From NCBI GenBank assembly GCA_013400975.1, contig WBMZ01002999.1, forward strand, positions 25,760-89,759: a DNA stretch of 64,000 nt, written 5' to 3'. This DNA is from Atrichornis clamosus (taxonomy: Eukaryota > Chordata > Aves > Passeriformes > Menuridae). Positions within the stretch are counted from its first letter, which is position 1. The number at the start of each line of letters is the position of its first letter. Under the pieces are notes generated by a model. It was not told the DNA's origin. It searched no databases and saw only the letters and a program-made list of their open reading frames with translations. The position numbers and the translations under genes are program-made. Below, piece after piece: positions 24,301 through 39,300 of the stretch.

Positions 24301-27300
24301 TTTGGAAAAGAGGATTATAACTCCATTTTATTAACTCAATTTTGGCATTATTCACATTTTGTTAGCTATACTATTAAACACGAGTGATTATATCCATGGC
24401 TACAGTAGATACACTGTCACCTGAGGAGGAATTTAAAATGACAGAAAACATTCATTTAATTTACAGGTTTGTAAGAACATAACTGGATTCCAGAATTTGA
24501 CTTGCACATTAGTGATATGAAAGGAGAGCATTTGCAATTATCTGAGAACATTTAGTAGAACAATTTTTAACTGAAGACAACAATGTGGTCTAACACCCCT
24601 ATTATAAAAATTAGGTTAGTATGAAATAATGCAAATATCATCACTGAAGTTATTATTATTTAAGTTGTGTAATGCATTTATCAATGATGAGAAAGTTTTA
24701 GACATGTGCTTCTGAAAACGTTAAAAATGGCAATAATAATTACAGTTCTATCATGTTAATGCTTGTACTAAAACAGCCAGTTTCTATGTGCTGAATCAAA
24801 ATGGAAAGGAAAAACAACTGAAATTCAACACTACAAAGCTATTAAGGATCCCTCACCTTAGAGGAGGCTTTTTCAGTTTGCATGCATTGAGAAGGTTCAC
24901 AGACCTGCTTAATCCAGATTGAGAGGTGCGTAAACAAAGCAGAATAAAAAGTGAATGCAACAATAAAATGTGGGAACAAGACATTTACAAGACTTACATT
25001 AAAAGACAAAATTGCATGCTTTCAAGATATGAAGTCACGTGCAAGAGTAAACAACACAGTGCTTATTGACTCAGATGTTTGATCATTTCAAACCATACAT
25101 TTAAGAACACCAATGTATCTTTGAATGACAAAATCTCAGCAGTGCCCCAGTAGACTGACCATTTGTAAAGCGACTCAAAAATAAAAGTAAAAAACTCAAA
25201 GAGGCTATCTGAAGGAACAAGACAGATGATCCAGCTAAAAGACGAAGACTATTAAAAAAGCAATGACAAAGACAAGAAAATAAATCCTCATATATACATA
25301 CATAAACCATTGCATAGCATGAATGTTTCAGGTGGTTGCATTACTGAATTGTGGTGAACAATCTGGCCAAAATTAAAAAGATATATACTTTAGTACTAAA
25401 ATTATTTGGGAAAATATAAAAGCTTTTTAATAACAGAATTTTAAAAGTAGCGCACAATGCTCTTAAGACAGTAACTGATGGTATTAATATTTTGTCTAGC
25501 ACTCATTCTGACCCTCATTTAAATCAATTAGAATGAATTCAGGAATAACATACGACTTTAATTTCATTATGCCTTTGAGCAAAGTGCACTAATAACTTTA
25601 ATTGTTAGAGATATTGTGAAGTGGCATAATAGTTTTGCCACCCGAAGTTCAATGGAGAGAGATTTCTTTTTAAATTTATATTCTAAATATTCTTAAACAT
25701 TTTCTTTGAGAGTCAAGTATTACATGGAACACTTAACTGAAGGTGTAATACAGACTCCGTGTGTGTGCCAGTTACAAACCATCGCTGTCCCCAGTACAGA
25801 ACACACAACATTAATTCCAGGCGACTGAACAATTTCCTAGGGGCCATGTGTTTAGAGTTTAGAAGAACAAGAATTTATCATATTAAAGTATTTTATTCTC
25901 CCTGCAAACAAAGCTCTTTATGTTTTCTTTGTTCCTGCTTCTTCCTTTTGATCTCCATTGTCAGAGTTTTGCACCATTGTAATACTTTGCAATCTGCTGG
26001 GGGAGAAAGAATGACTGATTGTCTCCTTTTGAAAGGCAAAGTATGTGCTAGCCTTCAGCCTGAAGCAGCACCCCTACTGGGAAAGGTACTGTCTGCATTC
26101 TTCTCTCTTACTTTTTTTTACCCGTTTTCCCCCACAACTCTTGGAAACAAAGCTATCCTAGATGAGTCACAAAACCTTAGATTTTAATAGGGAACACAAA
26201 ACAACACTACTATGTGCTGGCCAAATTCCAAAGACAAATTTAGTGTTAAGCAGCAAACTTCAAGCCACATTACACGCCAAAGAGAGTGTAGGGGGAAGGG
26301 AAAACTCTGCTCACGATACACTAAACTTATTCAGAATGAAAATTTCAAATTATTCTAAGCACAAAGTTCAGAACAAAACCATGGCAGCATTCAAAAAGCT
26401 GGTACTCAGAATAGCTTGTACACTTCTACATCATAGAATTAGTAAAAATATTAAAATTAAAATCAAATCCTCTGATCAAAGGCTTCTTGTGAAGATGGCA
26501 TGGAAACACTTTACAAAGCCAGGCAATTCTTGATTGTCTATCTGTGTCAGATGGTTGTTCAGTCCATCTCAAAATCACTTCAGCTCTCTGTTGAGTGGCT
26601 GGCACCCAGAACTGCCCAGCTGTGTTTACATGGCCCCCAGAACCTGAGTGCAGCATCTCCTCTTGTTACTTGACCACAATTTTTGGTTCCAATATAACCA
26701 GCATCACCAAGCTTTCTATCTTGCACTGTATTACCACCATATATCTTTATAATCCGGTTGACCTATGTTTTAGATTTGTGCTTTTGCTCTATTCAGGGTA
26801 TTTCAGTCCTTCCTTAACTTGGATAATTGGGTATTGACTATATGAGATCTGAATGCTGAAGCAGGGTTTGGTGCCCTCAATTCTAATTGAAGTCAGAGTC
26901 AGTTGAGGTTACTCAATGCTTTGCAAGATCTGGATATAATTATCACATTAGGCCCTATAACAACCTACTGATATCCAGAGATACACGTTTTACATATGGA
27001 AAAGCAATATGCATAGGGTTAAATGATTTGCATAAGGTCACAGAGAATATGTGGCAGAACTCGAGTAAAAGCCTGCTAGTTCCACCCTTTCAGCCTCAAG
27101 CCTTTTTTATTACCTCCCATTTTATATTCCTGCCAGAAGAAGTCATTTCCATTTCAAATATTAAATGGGAAATCAGAAAATGTAGTGAACTCTGACCAAC
27201 ATCTCCTTGGTAATCCAGCAAGGCAGATAAACCACATACCAACCTTTGGGTTCAAATGAGTTAACCAACACATTAAATGCAGCTATTGTATGAAATGAGC

Positions 27301-30300
27301 TTGTGTCTGCAGATATACCAGTAAATATGTCTATTTCTAAGCAGTGGAGCTATGGATACACACTTAGTCCCTCTGCAGACTATTTGCATATATTTACATA
27401 AATAATGCACAACAAACTGTTCCAAGGGACAGACAGATGTCATTTCAATTGGAGATCATACAGTCTTAACCTAAATGGTGAAAAGTATAAGAGAACAGAG
27501 GAATCAGGAATTATTGGATTGTAAGCCCTCTTGTCATAAGTAAAGCATTTGGGAAGGACTCCATTCACCTGCATTTTCTCCTGAATATATGATCAAAGGT
27601 AAGAAAAAAAATGGAAGATGATATTTTTTACTATTGCAATCCTAGCAGATATTTGTCAAGCTCAACAGCAGAGCAAAAGTTTAGAAGATGACTCAGGAAA
27701 AACATTTTTTTCCCTTTCTACTGTGTTTTTAGCTTTTCTTTCATTTTTCAAATTCTACCTTTTCAATTCTGATCTGTTGTAGAGAAAAACTATTAAAAGC
27801 ATTGAAGCAGAAATTAAGTTATAAAATCTATAAACAATACTATTTGGAGCTGCTGTGTCACATGACCATATTTTGGACTAAAGAATACTTATACTACAAA
27901 TAAGCTATAGTTCTGGAACCAGTTTATAAGAAAAGAGCACTTCTTAGCAGAAATCAGAACTAAAAAAATAACTCAAAATTTCATACCATCTGTAAACTGT
28001 GCAACACTGAGAGAAGCCTCTAACACAAATAAACAGGTCTTACCCCTTGAAAAAAAAAAGCTATTTGATCTTGCTGATGTATTTCCATTACTGTTTTATG
28101 CATAAACACATACAGTTCCTGAAGGTAAATGGTTCCAGTATAAATACAAAGCGTGGCTGAATTCATCTTAATGGATGCATAATAAATTAGTCTACTTGAC
28201 TGTATACAAGAAAGCTATTTGGAACACTTACTGTATCATCTTTAAATACTGAACATGGGGAACCCCATTGATTATAAAACCATGAAATCCCACCAGTTAC
28301 TTCAAGGTTCACTGTTAAAGGATTAGAGAATAATTTACCAAAAAATGTTTTGTACAGTAATTAATTGATGAGGTCGTTACCATTCCACTCTCTTCCTCTT
28401 GAAGTATATTCATAGGCAAGGCACAGAAATATGCTTTAATATAATTTAATAAAGGTAACATTAAAGAAAATTTGCATATTAAAGACATCAATACATAATT
28501 TTAGAGCATTTGAAGGGAACAATAATTCCACAGTATCTGAATTTACAACTGCTTTTTTCAAGATGTGGAGTAACCCTGCTCTTCGAAGCACTCTTAATAA
28601 GTGTCTACCTATCTCAGTAAAACTGTTCACGTGTATTTTTTCCTTTTGAAAATTGAATATACATTTTCATGCTGCATATTTAAAGCACCTTCAGCCTAGC
28701 TTCTTCAACAAAGACAAGGGACAAAGCATAACAAAAGGACATTAAATACTTGTCCTGTGGAAGAATTTCTCATACAGAATCAAGACAGTCTAAAAATACT
28801 TCCTAATGATGCTCCCTAAGGACTTTCCCACTGGCATTCTGGGTATCCAGGCTGCACATGGGTCAGGTGGAAGGGATACAGGCTGCCACTTATCTACAGG
28901 GATCCTAAGCTAGGATAATGCCTACAGGCTGCAGGCACTACCAGATGGAACACCCGAACTACATCAAGGACTCCAAGAACAGAGAAAGCATGAGTATGAT
29001 CCCGACATGCACTTCATCCACTCTACTCCAGGGCAGAAAGTGCTGTGCTGAACCTTAGAGACAGAGCATAGAGACTCAGGAATCACACCCTCTGCACACA
29101 GGTGAAGTCTGCCAATGCCTGTGCTCTCGTGTTTCATAATTATTAGTTTAAAATTAATTAGGAAGAATGAAGTTATGAAAAAATCTTAAGAAAAAATAAT
29201 TTGTAAAGAACAAATGAGTTATAAAACTCAGCATATACAAAATAGCACTCTTTTTTAAACACTAATACATTTCCTTTTTTAAAAGGAAAGATCTTTCACC
29301 CATTTTCAAACTTCTGATAATATAATTCTAATAATGGAACCGTTTAGAGAGCATTTGCTTTCCTTCTCTTATCTTGAGGGCTAATTCAGACTGAAGCCTG
29401 CCAAAGCCTACAGCTACAGCGAGCTCTAGTTCACAGAGCTCACAGGAGTTAATTTCTGTGACATAAACAAATATGGTATTTTCCAATTTTAATTGTATGA
29501 AGCATAACTTCTCTCTTCTCTACAACAACAAAACTTTCAAAAGTTTCTTGAAAATCAGTCCCCTTCAGTGGACTAACATAGACTGGCATATCCTTAGCCA
29601 CCATCCCCGCTTTGAGGAAAAATTCTCTTTACAAGAGAGACCTCAGATCGGAGCAGGTTAATGGTCTCATCTCTACAACTTACCCTCCTCAGAGCTGACA
29701 GAATCATCACTACAAAAAGATGAGGAGACACACAAAAGAAATGTACAAAATGTAAAAAAAAAAAATTCCAACCCCAAACCAAAATGCCACACTAGTCTCT
29801 TTTACAGGCAAACCACATAGATTAACACCACTATAACTGCCATGTGTAACTTGAACCTGCTCCACCCAATCCATTCCGTTCCATAAAACCTAGATGTATA
29901 AAACATTTAGCCTACTTAAAAACAGCTACACACAAAGCAATTTGAGACAGAGCAGTAATTTTTAAAAGGGCTTAAATACATGCTAATGGTAAGCTATCTA
30001 AAGATGGATGTTTTCATTTGCATAAATATGTGTAGGCATTGAATTTTCCTCCTCCCTGAGACGCTTCTAACACTGCACACACAGTTTCTATGATAATTTT
30101 TTTAGTGAGATAAAACCACCAAAAGTAACATACTGATTTGCAATGATAACACTGTTTCTCTGCAGAGTATGTATTTTCTAGTAGCTGCTCAAAGAATTGC
30201 ACTACTTTTCACATCATGTTGGGCAACAGCACAGTAGAAATTCTTTATTCTCTCTATGTTAGACTTAATAGCAAAAAACAACACAGACCAATAAAAACCA

Positions 30301-33300
30301 AGCATTGTGCATTCTTTCAATACTCATGGTAATAACCTTAATTGTAATTAGAACAAATAAATGTAAAGCCTCTTAGAATGAAATCCATCTCCTTTTCTTT
30401 CCGAACTAAATATTTAGACTGCTGCTTTGCAAGTAAGAAAAACTACATATCTAGAAGGTTAAAAGAGGAGCTATACCATGTTTTCAATTCCATAGTTATA
30501 AGGTTTCACATAGGTGCCTACCTTTTTGCTGCTGGTGATACAGTCTCCTTTCTGGTTCCTGATGGAGAAGGTAAAGAGCCACTTGGTTTCTTTGGTAACA
30601 CAGTTCCATTATTAACTGTAGTCCTTAAAGGCAGGGTTTGTACCAGTGGTCTTGCTGTAAAACAAACATAAGATGAAATCATTGTTTTCATTTGCTTTTA
30701 TCAGTTTTTTTCCTCACCAAACAATTGAATATTTAAAATTATCCATGTAGTGTGCCATTTTTGTTTCACTATTGTAAAATTCAGCACAGATGAGGGTTTC
30801 AATGAGGAACTTATTATTATTATTATTATTATTACTGATATCATCCTATCAAGTAAATCATAGCATATGGCTTAAGCACACAATTCTATAACCTCTCTCA
30901 TCTGTCCTAGCTCAAGGCACTTACTGGTAAGCACAAAAGTAGCTGCTGCCCTCAAAAACAATCCTGCTCTCTCAGTAGAGCATCAGTCTCTTGCCCATCT
31001 GGATAGCATACAGAGGAGTGCTAGAAATGAAGGCAGGTTGTCATCCCAGAAACTCCTGCTCTCATCCCTCGGTGTTCTTAGAGGTTTTCCAAAAGCAAAT
31101 TATCTATTAAGAAATCCCAACTCCTCCTAAAAGGTCTTCTTTCAAAGAATGTGGGCTTATGTTTGACAGAAAGGAACTGTACCCTTTATTCAGAAAAAGC
31201 AACTGAAATCAGCAGAAGAGTAGAGTTAATAAACTGGCATTATCTACCTATATTCTTCTGATCAAATGTTGGCTCACAAAACGATATGTATATCATAGCT
31301 GTAATTAATATTAGAATAATCGAAAAGTCCCGTTCAAGTAGTTAGAAGTTAGTTGCGAAAAGAAACAGCGTTTAAAACTGCAAGAAGTGAGTAACATGAA
31401 CATTACTGTGGATCACAGCCTTGAAACACAGACACAAACATGACTAGTGCTCTCTCTACTGCAGGGAAGATAGCTTGAATCACTTGAAATTTGACAGGAC
31501 TTTGCATTACAAGCCAGCTTTGTAAAGATGCCAAAAGCTTCTGGGTTCAGAGAAACACCACCTGAGAGAAGGCAGCAGTCACAAGTCACTTTAGGAACAG
31601 AAGATAAAATTTCACTGAACTTGGAGAGGATGTCAGGGAGAATACCTATGACATGTTCTTCAAAAAGACTGCTGAGGATACAAGATCTAAAAGGCCAAAC
31701 TGAAACAGTAGCAATTGTATAGAGTTATAGGTCATAGTGTAACAACATCTTATTGTAGCACTGACAGCAAGCATTTACTGACTTTTTCACCCTAAGTTTG
31801 CATATATTGAATAAAAAGATAGATGTGCCTTCAGGAGATTAAGTCAGTGAATATGAGATTAGAGAACCTCTCTATTAGAGAATGCAACTTTCAAGTCAAA
31901 CTTTGTCTTGAAACTTTTTCAGAATACACACTTACTTGTTATGTATTTGTCATTTATTTGTTCAGAGGAAAGAAATTTAGAAAACAATCTATAAGGGAAA
32001 TACTGGAGGAATCAGGCTTATTTGGCTTAGAAGAGTGAAGGATGACAGGAAAACAAATCAACAAAGGAGAACAAGAAGAATATTTTATCTGTGCTCACTG
32101 ATGATGCCTTCCAGTTCTGGCTTCCCTGATCTATTGTAACCAACTAATTCTGTCTTTATAGCTTATAGAAAACACCTAAAATTTACTTGGCTTCTCATGC
32201 CTCTATTTAATTTTTTATTAATTGACTCAGATATCATAATTCTATTTACTTCTACTGTAATATTTTTTGCATATTAAATTCTTTTTACAGTGTTGTGCTG
32301 GAAGCTCTGTTGCTTGTTTCCTGACTAATTGCTGCACTGCTGTAATTAATCCATATGTGTAATACTGATTCTGTTGCTTACTACAGAAACATAGGTAGCT
32401 ACAGTTGAGCAGTTACAGACTTGTCTCCTGGCAAGCTTTCTGTAGCTCACAAAACTTTAAAGAGCTTTGAGATGGCAAATTAGAACAGCAATTAAAGTTA
32501 AATAAATAAATGATTAAAATATTTTCCTTCTTTATAGTTATATTTTTTAAAATGCCTATTAAAAATTAGCTGGAGTAAACTAGCTGGAATCTGTTTACTC
32601 TCCTAACCTTATGAAATTGAAACTAGCAGCAGTCAGGAACAAACTCTGCAACATTTAACAGAGGTTCTGCTTCAAATCCAGCACCAACCCAGAACCCACA
32701 CTTCCAGAAGTAGAAATTTAAATGGTCAGCTACTGTAGAAAGCAACACTGTGAAACTCTTACACATCACACAGAAACACTACGCATTATTCAATTAATCC
32801 ACTGTTTACTCTGGAGCTATTTAGTTTTATTTACAACAGCTAGTTCACACCAGTGGTAACTGGCATCACAGCCACACAACCTCAAACATGTCGTTGCTGT
32901 TAGAGGTCAGTAACTCAAACACATTGCTATTATTGCTTTGTCAGTAATGTTTACTGTGGAAGTTCTGGTGCTTCAAGGTCTTACCTGTGGTAGCAGGACT
33001 GACAAGTTTATCAGCCTCAGCAGCAGCTTTTTTAATCATACTCTGATCTATGGATTAATAGGGCTGTTAAGTTTACAAACAAACTAATAATTGCAAAAGG
33101 AAAGAACAACAAACACAAGTAAGACAAAGGCAGGAAGCCATACTGAAACTCCACCAAGTAGTTGAATTAAGTTAGGAAGGGGAAAAAAAACAACTAAACA
33201 AAAACTCAAAACATCATTAGGGAAGGAGTGCCACAAATGGACAAGATAAGCCACTCCCTTTCCTTGATGTACACTGCTTTTAAGCTGCTTGGCTCAAGTT

Positions 33301-36300
33301 TAGAACAAGAACACACACAGAGACTGAGAACAAGTTCAAGATTTTTCCATTGTAGATTTTGAAAGTCTGAAACTTGAAATCTTTAAATTAATTTTAAATA
33401 TGAAGTACTCAGAAAAATGAAGTTGTTTGTCCCATGAAGCTTCTTGTTCCAGACTTTAAACAGTACACTGGAGATCCTGTTTTCCCAAAATCATGGACCT
33501 CCCCCAACACACACAATCCTGATCTACTTCATCTATAGATCAAATGAAAACAGCAGCATACAGTGTTCTTCAAGCCCCAGTTTGCATGGACAAGACATCT
33601 GTGACATTCTGTGGGATCAAATTCCACTTTTTAAAATTCCAAATGAGGAATTAGTCATTAAACGATAAAGGGAAAGTAAACAGATCCAGTCCATGCAGTC
33701 CTGGTGGTAAAGCCTGAGAAGCCACTGCTCCAGCTCCTCCCATGTTTAAGTAAGTCCCTCTCCTAACAGTCTCCAACAGGAGCCTCCGTAATGCTATTCC
33801 AAACTAAAATACTAAAATTAGTCTTATGCTAAGTAAGTGGATACAATTCATTATAAAGTAGTAGTGCCTACTACAGGAATAATAGGCCATCAGAGCCTAC
33901 CGTAGGAAAAATAGGCCAGCATGTGAAAGGTATCATATTTGACAAAACAGCTGGAAGGAACACGTGATCAGAATACTTCAGATACTCCTTCATGTTTATC
34001 ATTCATATTTAATGAGGTTGACCATACACTAATTATACAACTGATGTACAGTAAACTTCAAGTTCTTTACATAAACTATCACAGTAGCAATTATTTTCAG
34101 AAATTAGGTGGGTTTAGTTGGTAAGTCCCAGGATTCATTTTGGTAATTTGCAATGGAAGGACAAAAGACATTTGCAGTCCTTCATTTGCATTATCACAGT
34201 AAAGTTTCTTACACTGTAATTTTACACACATGATAAGAACTAGGCATGTCATATATACATTAATAAAAAAAACAACACAAAAAAAGCCCACAAACAAACA
34301 AACCCTCACAAAACCAGATATAGAAGGCAGGAGGATAGGCTAATAGCACCTTTTCTTCAGTGCACATTACACTATCACTCTAATGGTCTGCCATGACCAA
34401 GAAACTCTCTCCTGATTTAGAGTTCAACTCTGCTCACAGAATTCATGAGAATCTGGTCTCTATTTTGCTAACTACAGCCAGCAAGCAAGAAGAACAGATT
34501 TGTTTACAACTAATTACTAGACTTTATTTCCTCCATGCATGAGATAATATCTATTTTACAGGCAACATGAAGCTTCTTAATCCCTTGTACACCCAGATTT
34601 GATGGAACATTTTATCACAGTGGTGGCTATCTTTAGTAACATTTAACTTATCTGATATTTTACATTTTTTTTCAATAAAACAAAGACAAAATGAGGAGAT
34701 TACAACAGAAAGGGAAGAGAATATGAAGACAAGATCACAGATATTTACTGCATATTCAGTCTGACAGCTAGTGTGATATACCACCAACTCATAATTTGGC
34801 TCTGTAATTCTGACCCCTTCACCTTTCCCCATCTCTGACACAAAACTTGTAACTAACATGACATCTCAGTTCAGCAAATTAAGTAGTTCCTATCTAGTCT
34901 ATTAAATCAATGCCTAGAACTAAATACCTGTTGCAAATTCACAAATATATAACTGAGATGAAAGGAAGTCCTAACTTCCAGCTGTATTTATGAATCCATA
35001 AATACATAACATACTTCTGATGCTAAGTACGGTTTTAATTAATATCAATACATATCAGGACCACAAAAGAAACATTTCTTAAGTTAGACAACACAGAGCC
35101 TGTGAAGTCAGCCATACTTTCTTTCCACACCTAGGTTGCCACCACTCTTACTCCTCAGACCACTCGAAAATACCTTATGCATTTCTGCTAAGCTGCACAT
35201 AGGCAGCCTCCCAGGCCTTTGCATCCTCAACACCACAGTAAATCACACTGGTTGGGTTCTAATGAACCTTTACTACTGCAAAGTGCTGGATGTTCAGGTC
35301 CAGCTTTTCTGATTTGTGCACAGCCAAACCCATTCCTGCAGAGCAGGAGCGGAGAGAGAGCATGCTGTGGCACACGGGCACAGCACAGCACTCTGCTGAG
35401 CAGCGCTGTCTGTCACACCTGGCACCCTGCTGGCTCTGGATCTGCTGCTCCGGGACATGGTCAGGCAACAACCACAGCTCTACCTTTCTTTCACAGCTGA
35501 GCAGCTCATGTTGCACCATCTCCTTAGTCACGTCAAGTCTGTGCTAGCTTAGAGCTCTGCCTTATGTCTGCACCATCCACAGACACTTCAGACATTTTAA
35601 ATTAAATTTTAATTACATTTTACTTCACTTTAATTCATTTTTTGGATACAAAACCCCTCAATCTATGAGGAGTTTAACCCACACAAGACAATGCATTCCC
35701 TAAAGAGTTTATAAACTGATCTTGATCAGAAGTAAGGAAGTGGTAGCAATGGTTAAACGTAGGTTGTGCATTAAGCACTATGAACACACAAATGCTTTGC
35801 TGGCTCATGTAAACTGTAGAAGGCTCACAGATTTAACCATTTCGATTTTTATGCATTCTCTTTAACAGGATAAATTTCAAATGTATTTTATTTGGAGTTT
35901 GGTGTGTCGATTTTAAGTATTTAAAGATCTAACGAATAGCCTATTTTAATACATATAAAGCACTCATTGAATTGCACTACCTATTTTACATCTATCTGAA
36001 ATGCAAACCTTTGGTAGGTCCTTTCTTATTCTGCATGGCCTGCTGCTCCTCTGTAATATTCAAGCGTCGGACCACATCAGCAAGGGCAGATTTGAGCAGC
36101 TGGATGTCATCTTCCTGCATCTGGACACGCTGCTCCAGAGAGGCAATGCGATCTGTAACCTCCATACTGCTTGCAGCAGAGGCACTGTCATCTAAACAAA
36201 ACAGCAGAAAAAAAAGGCATTATCAGTAATGTAGAGCCATCAAGAAGTACCTTATGTAACAGGCTACAGGTAAAAACAAGGCTTTTCTCAGACCTGAAGA

Positions 36301-39300
36301 CCTCTTGAGAAAGAAAGTTTTTAAGGGACCAAAAGGAAGAGATGGAAATAAATATAAATAAATAAATAAAAGATTAGTAATTAAGTAAGATGTGATGATG
36401 AGGTTGGCTTCAGGGTCAGTAATTGAGTTCCACCACCAATTATCTACATGTCTGGACTGCAGTGATCAATCATCATCCTTCACTATTCTGCTCACCACAA
36501 CATTCTGACACTGCCAGGCAATCAAGTCAAGAGCTACATTTTCTGATATGCTACACATCCTTCCAGATTTTTCTTTCTCATGTATGTGATAGACATACAT
36601 GATACATATATAACAGATAGGCTTACACTTTTTCAAGTTATCGTACACAGACTGCAGAACAGATATTAAACCCATCTGCTAACTCCTCGTTTATTCCAGT
36701 GGCTTTGAGAACGTTCCCTCTGACTGAAATAAAACTCCAAATAAATTCACAATTACTCAGTAATTATACTCTAAGCCTGTAATTCTTTAAAGGGTCATTA
36801 CTTTGTATACAATTCACCCACTATTTGAAAATAACCCACAGAAATTTCAAGTCTGCAACTCCCTGATGAGAACTACACGCTTTTGCCACTAAAAACTAGT
36901 AATAAGAATATTTTTCCTAAATGACCAGTTTTGTTCCACTGCAGTTCCTATCACATAGAAACACTGTAATTTACGACAATACTAAGTAAGGAAAAATAAG
37001 AAGAAAGGAAGACAAAAGCAACACCAAAGATGTCAGTCAGTATCAGTTAGGGAAAAAAATGCACTGTTTTTAAAGAGAATTGCAAGGTTTTATTTCACTA
37101 GGCTTTGAAACATAAAAAAAAGTTGGGTACTAACTTATTGGCTCCTCTTAAGAAATGTTAATCAAGGATCATAGCTTTCAACTGATGACTTTTGTTACAC
37201 TCTGTCAAAAATAGATTTTTATGCTACTATCTGCAATCATAATTGACTTCTCCCTCATTCCCAATGCAAGTCTGCAGTATGTATTTCATCTGTTAAAGCT
37301 AAGCTCTCTTCGTGAAGAAGGTGGTATTAGTTTTCATTTCTTGTGTCCTTAATTCTCATCCATTTCAAACCAGAGTTTTCCACTTTTGTACAAGTGCATA
37401 AAATGAAAGTTAAATGGTTTGTGCATAATAATAACAACTCCTGTTGAATTTTAAAACAAAGTAAGTGTTTTAAAAAGGAAAACAATAGCTTCTGAGTACA
37501 TTTAAAAGCATATACAAAAATGTTAATGCATACAAACTTTAAATGATAAGGGTCTAGGAAAAAACTGCTTTTTTTTTTAACTATTCATCTCCAAACCATT
37601 CCAATACAGATTGTTTTTGAAATCTGTTCATCAGATGAGTTTTGACTTCCTTATCCCTCACACCCCAATGGCTATCTGTATTTACCAAAAGGTGAATTAG
37701 GGACAACTCAGAAACAACTCAATATAACAATATTGACAGTCCACAAATAGTTACAGGCTATTACAGTTTATTGTAATGCTTGTTAATTCTGTTACAGGAT
37801 TTTAAGAACTTACTTAAAATGTCAACATTAGGATATTATTAGGCTGAACACGGTGATAAGGTAAGTATTTAGTTCTGAATGAACTAAATCAGAACTCAAG
37901 TTCCTGAAAAATGTTTAAAAATTTTCCCCATGACAAAGCTTTCCAAACTTTGACCTAATCAGATGTCTGATCAGCACAGGACTTGGTCCTGTAGCTATTA
38001 CAGGTAATTAGTCACCAAATTCAGATTAGCAGCCATGCTGGTAGCACTATGAGCTGCCTGCAGAACTTAACCTTTCCTCTACAAACAAAAGCCCCACACT
38101 GCTCTAATGACTTTACACTTTAACTCAGCTGGAAATAACATGGATTAGCATACTGGACAATAGGCAACCAAATCAAAAGCTTGATTTAACCAATACAAGC
38201 CAAATTCAAACTTCAGCCATTTTGCCAAATGCAATACGATCAGGAATAGTTCTCCTCTGAATTCAGTCAATAAGAAATACCCAAATACCAAAACCAGGGC
38301 AGAGGAGGAAACCTAGGGGAAAATCAGTTGGTGCTAAAATGATCTAGACCTTGTTACAAAATAAAACGTCCTCACTGAAGTACCAATTTCATTAATTTTT
38401 AAGTGTGTAGAAACAGTAATTTTGCTCAGACATAAATCTTCAAGTGGTAAATCAGTGGCACTGGTTTATTTACAGTCCTGTAAAAAACCACTCCCACTAA
38501 CAACTACTAAGACGTGCAGCTTGCTCCCTTCTTTCCCCTTCCCCCATCTGCCACTGCAACTCTTCCCCTCACACCCTCACTGACCAACATGCACCATCCA
38601 ACCCTTTCTTGGACACATGGCATCTGTACCTTCCATTATCATCATTCTTGTAGGTTCTTGGTAACATAATCCTCATCCCTGCTGTAACCTATGGCTTGTT
38701 TGTTTTCTGTGGTGGTTACCTCACCGGGTGCAGTTCCCTTCCAAGGATGCGGAAAAGAATGAACTTTGTAATAGCTTTCAGTCAGATTGCAGCTGAAGAC
38801 AAGATTGCTTACAGTCCAGTAACACTTAATTTTACCTCCTCTTTGCATGCATGTACAAGTAAAATAGAAAAGAGACACAGAATACAATAAAACTAGGTTT
38901 TATGAAGAATGCAAGGTTCAATTATAAAATAAGCATAACCTGTTTGTTATGCAAGTTGAGGATGGAATGTTCTTGCCATTGAGATCATTACACCCCAATA
39001 TGTTGAGCAATAGTCACAACTTCAACACAGCCAAATAAACAAAGTGGTATGGTATCAGAAGAGAAAAGAATAATTAATGTTATAAACTAACAATACAACA
39101 TCAAAAATGTCACAGCAAATATCACCCACTCTGGCCACACAAGCAAGAGTGGTGCTGTTAGCCTAATTTGTGAGCTGCCTCTGCAGTGTACCACATCCTC
39201 ACAGCAAAGGACATTTGCAAGGAATATTTTAGCACATATTTGTAATGAAATTTGGAAAGGCATATGAAGGAGACTACAAATCTAAAGAAATTGCCTTGAA

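Larger units (their letters stand above)
21638..30521 (-). other. EML1 intron 3
   Basis: 8.9 kb, with the 48-nt candidate exon and the 27-kb MIR-like copy. The stretch at about 28830-29120 is less AT-rich and unidentified. Nothing else is recognised. Confidence 0.8.
30655..36008 (-). other. EML1 intron 2
   Basis: 5.4 kb, with the (TTA)n repeat and the 63-nt candidate exon. A less AT-rich stretch lies at about 35200-35560 with overlapping open frames but no recognisable protein. Confidence 0.8.

Noticed and set aside
30811..30834. Short tandem repeats as CRISPR or other structured array
   Set aside because: It is a plain trinucleotide microsatellite. No spacer-repeat structure occurs anywhere in the window.
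35200..35560. Less AT-rich stretch with several open frames as an exon or gene
   Set aside because: The frames overlap on both strands, lack splice signals in the right phase and resemble no protein.
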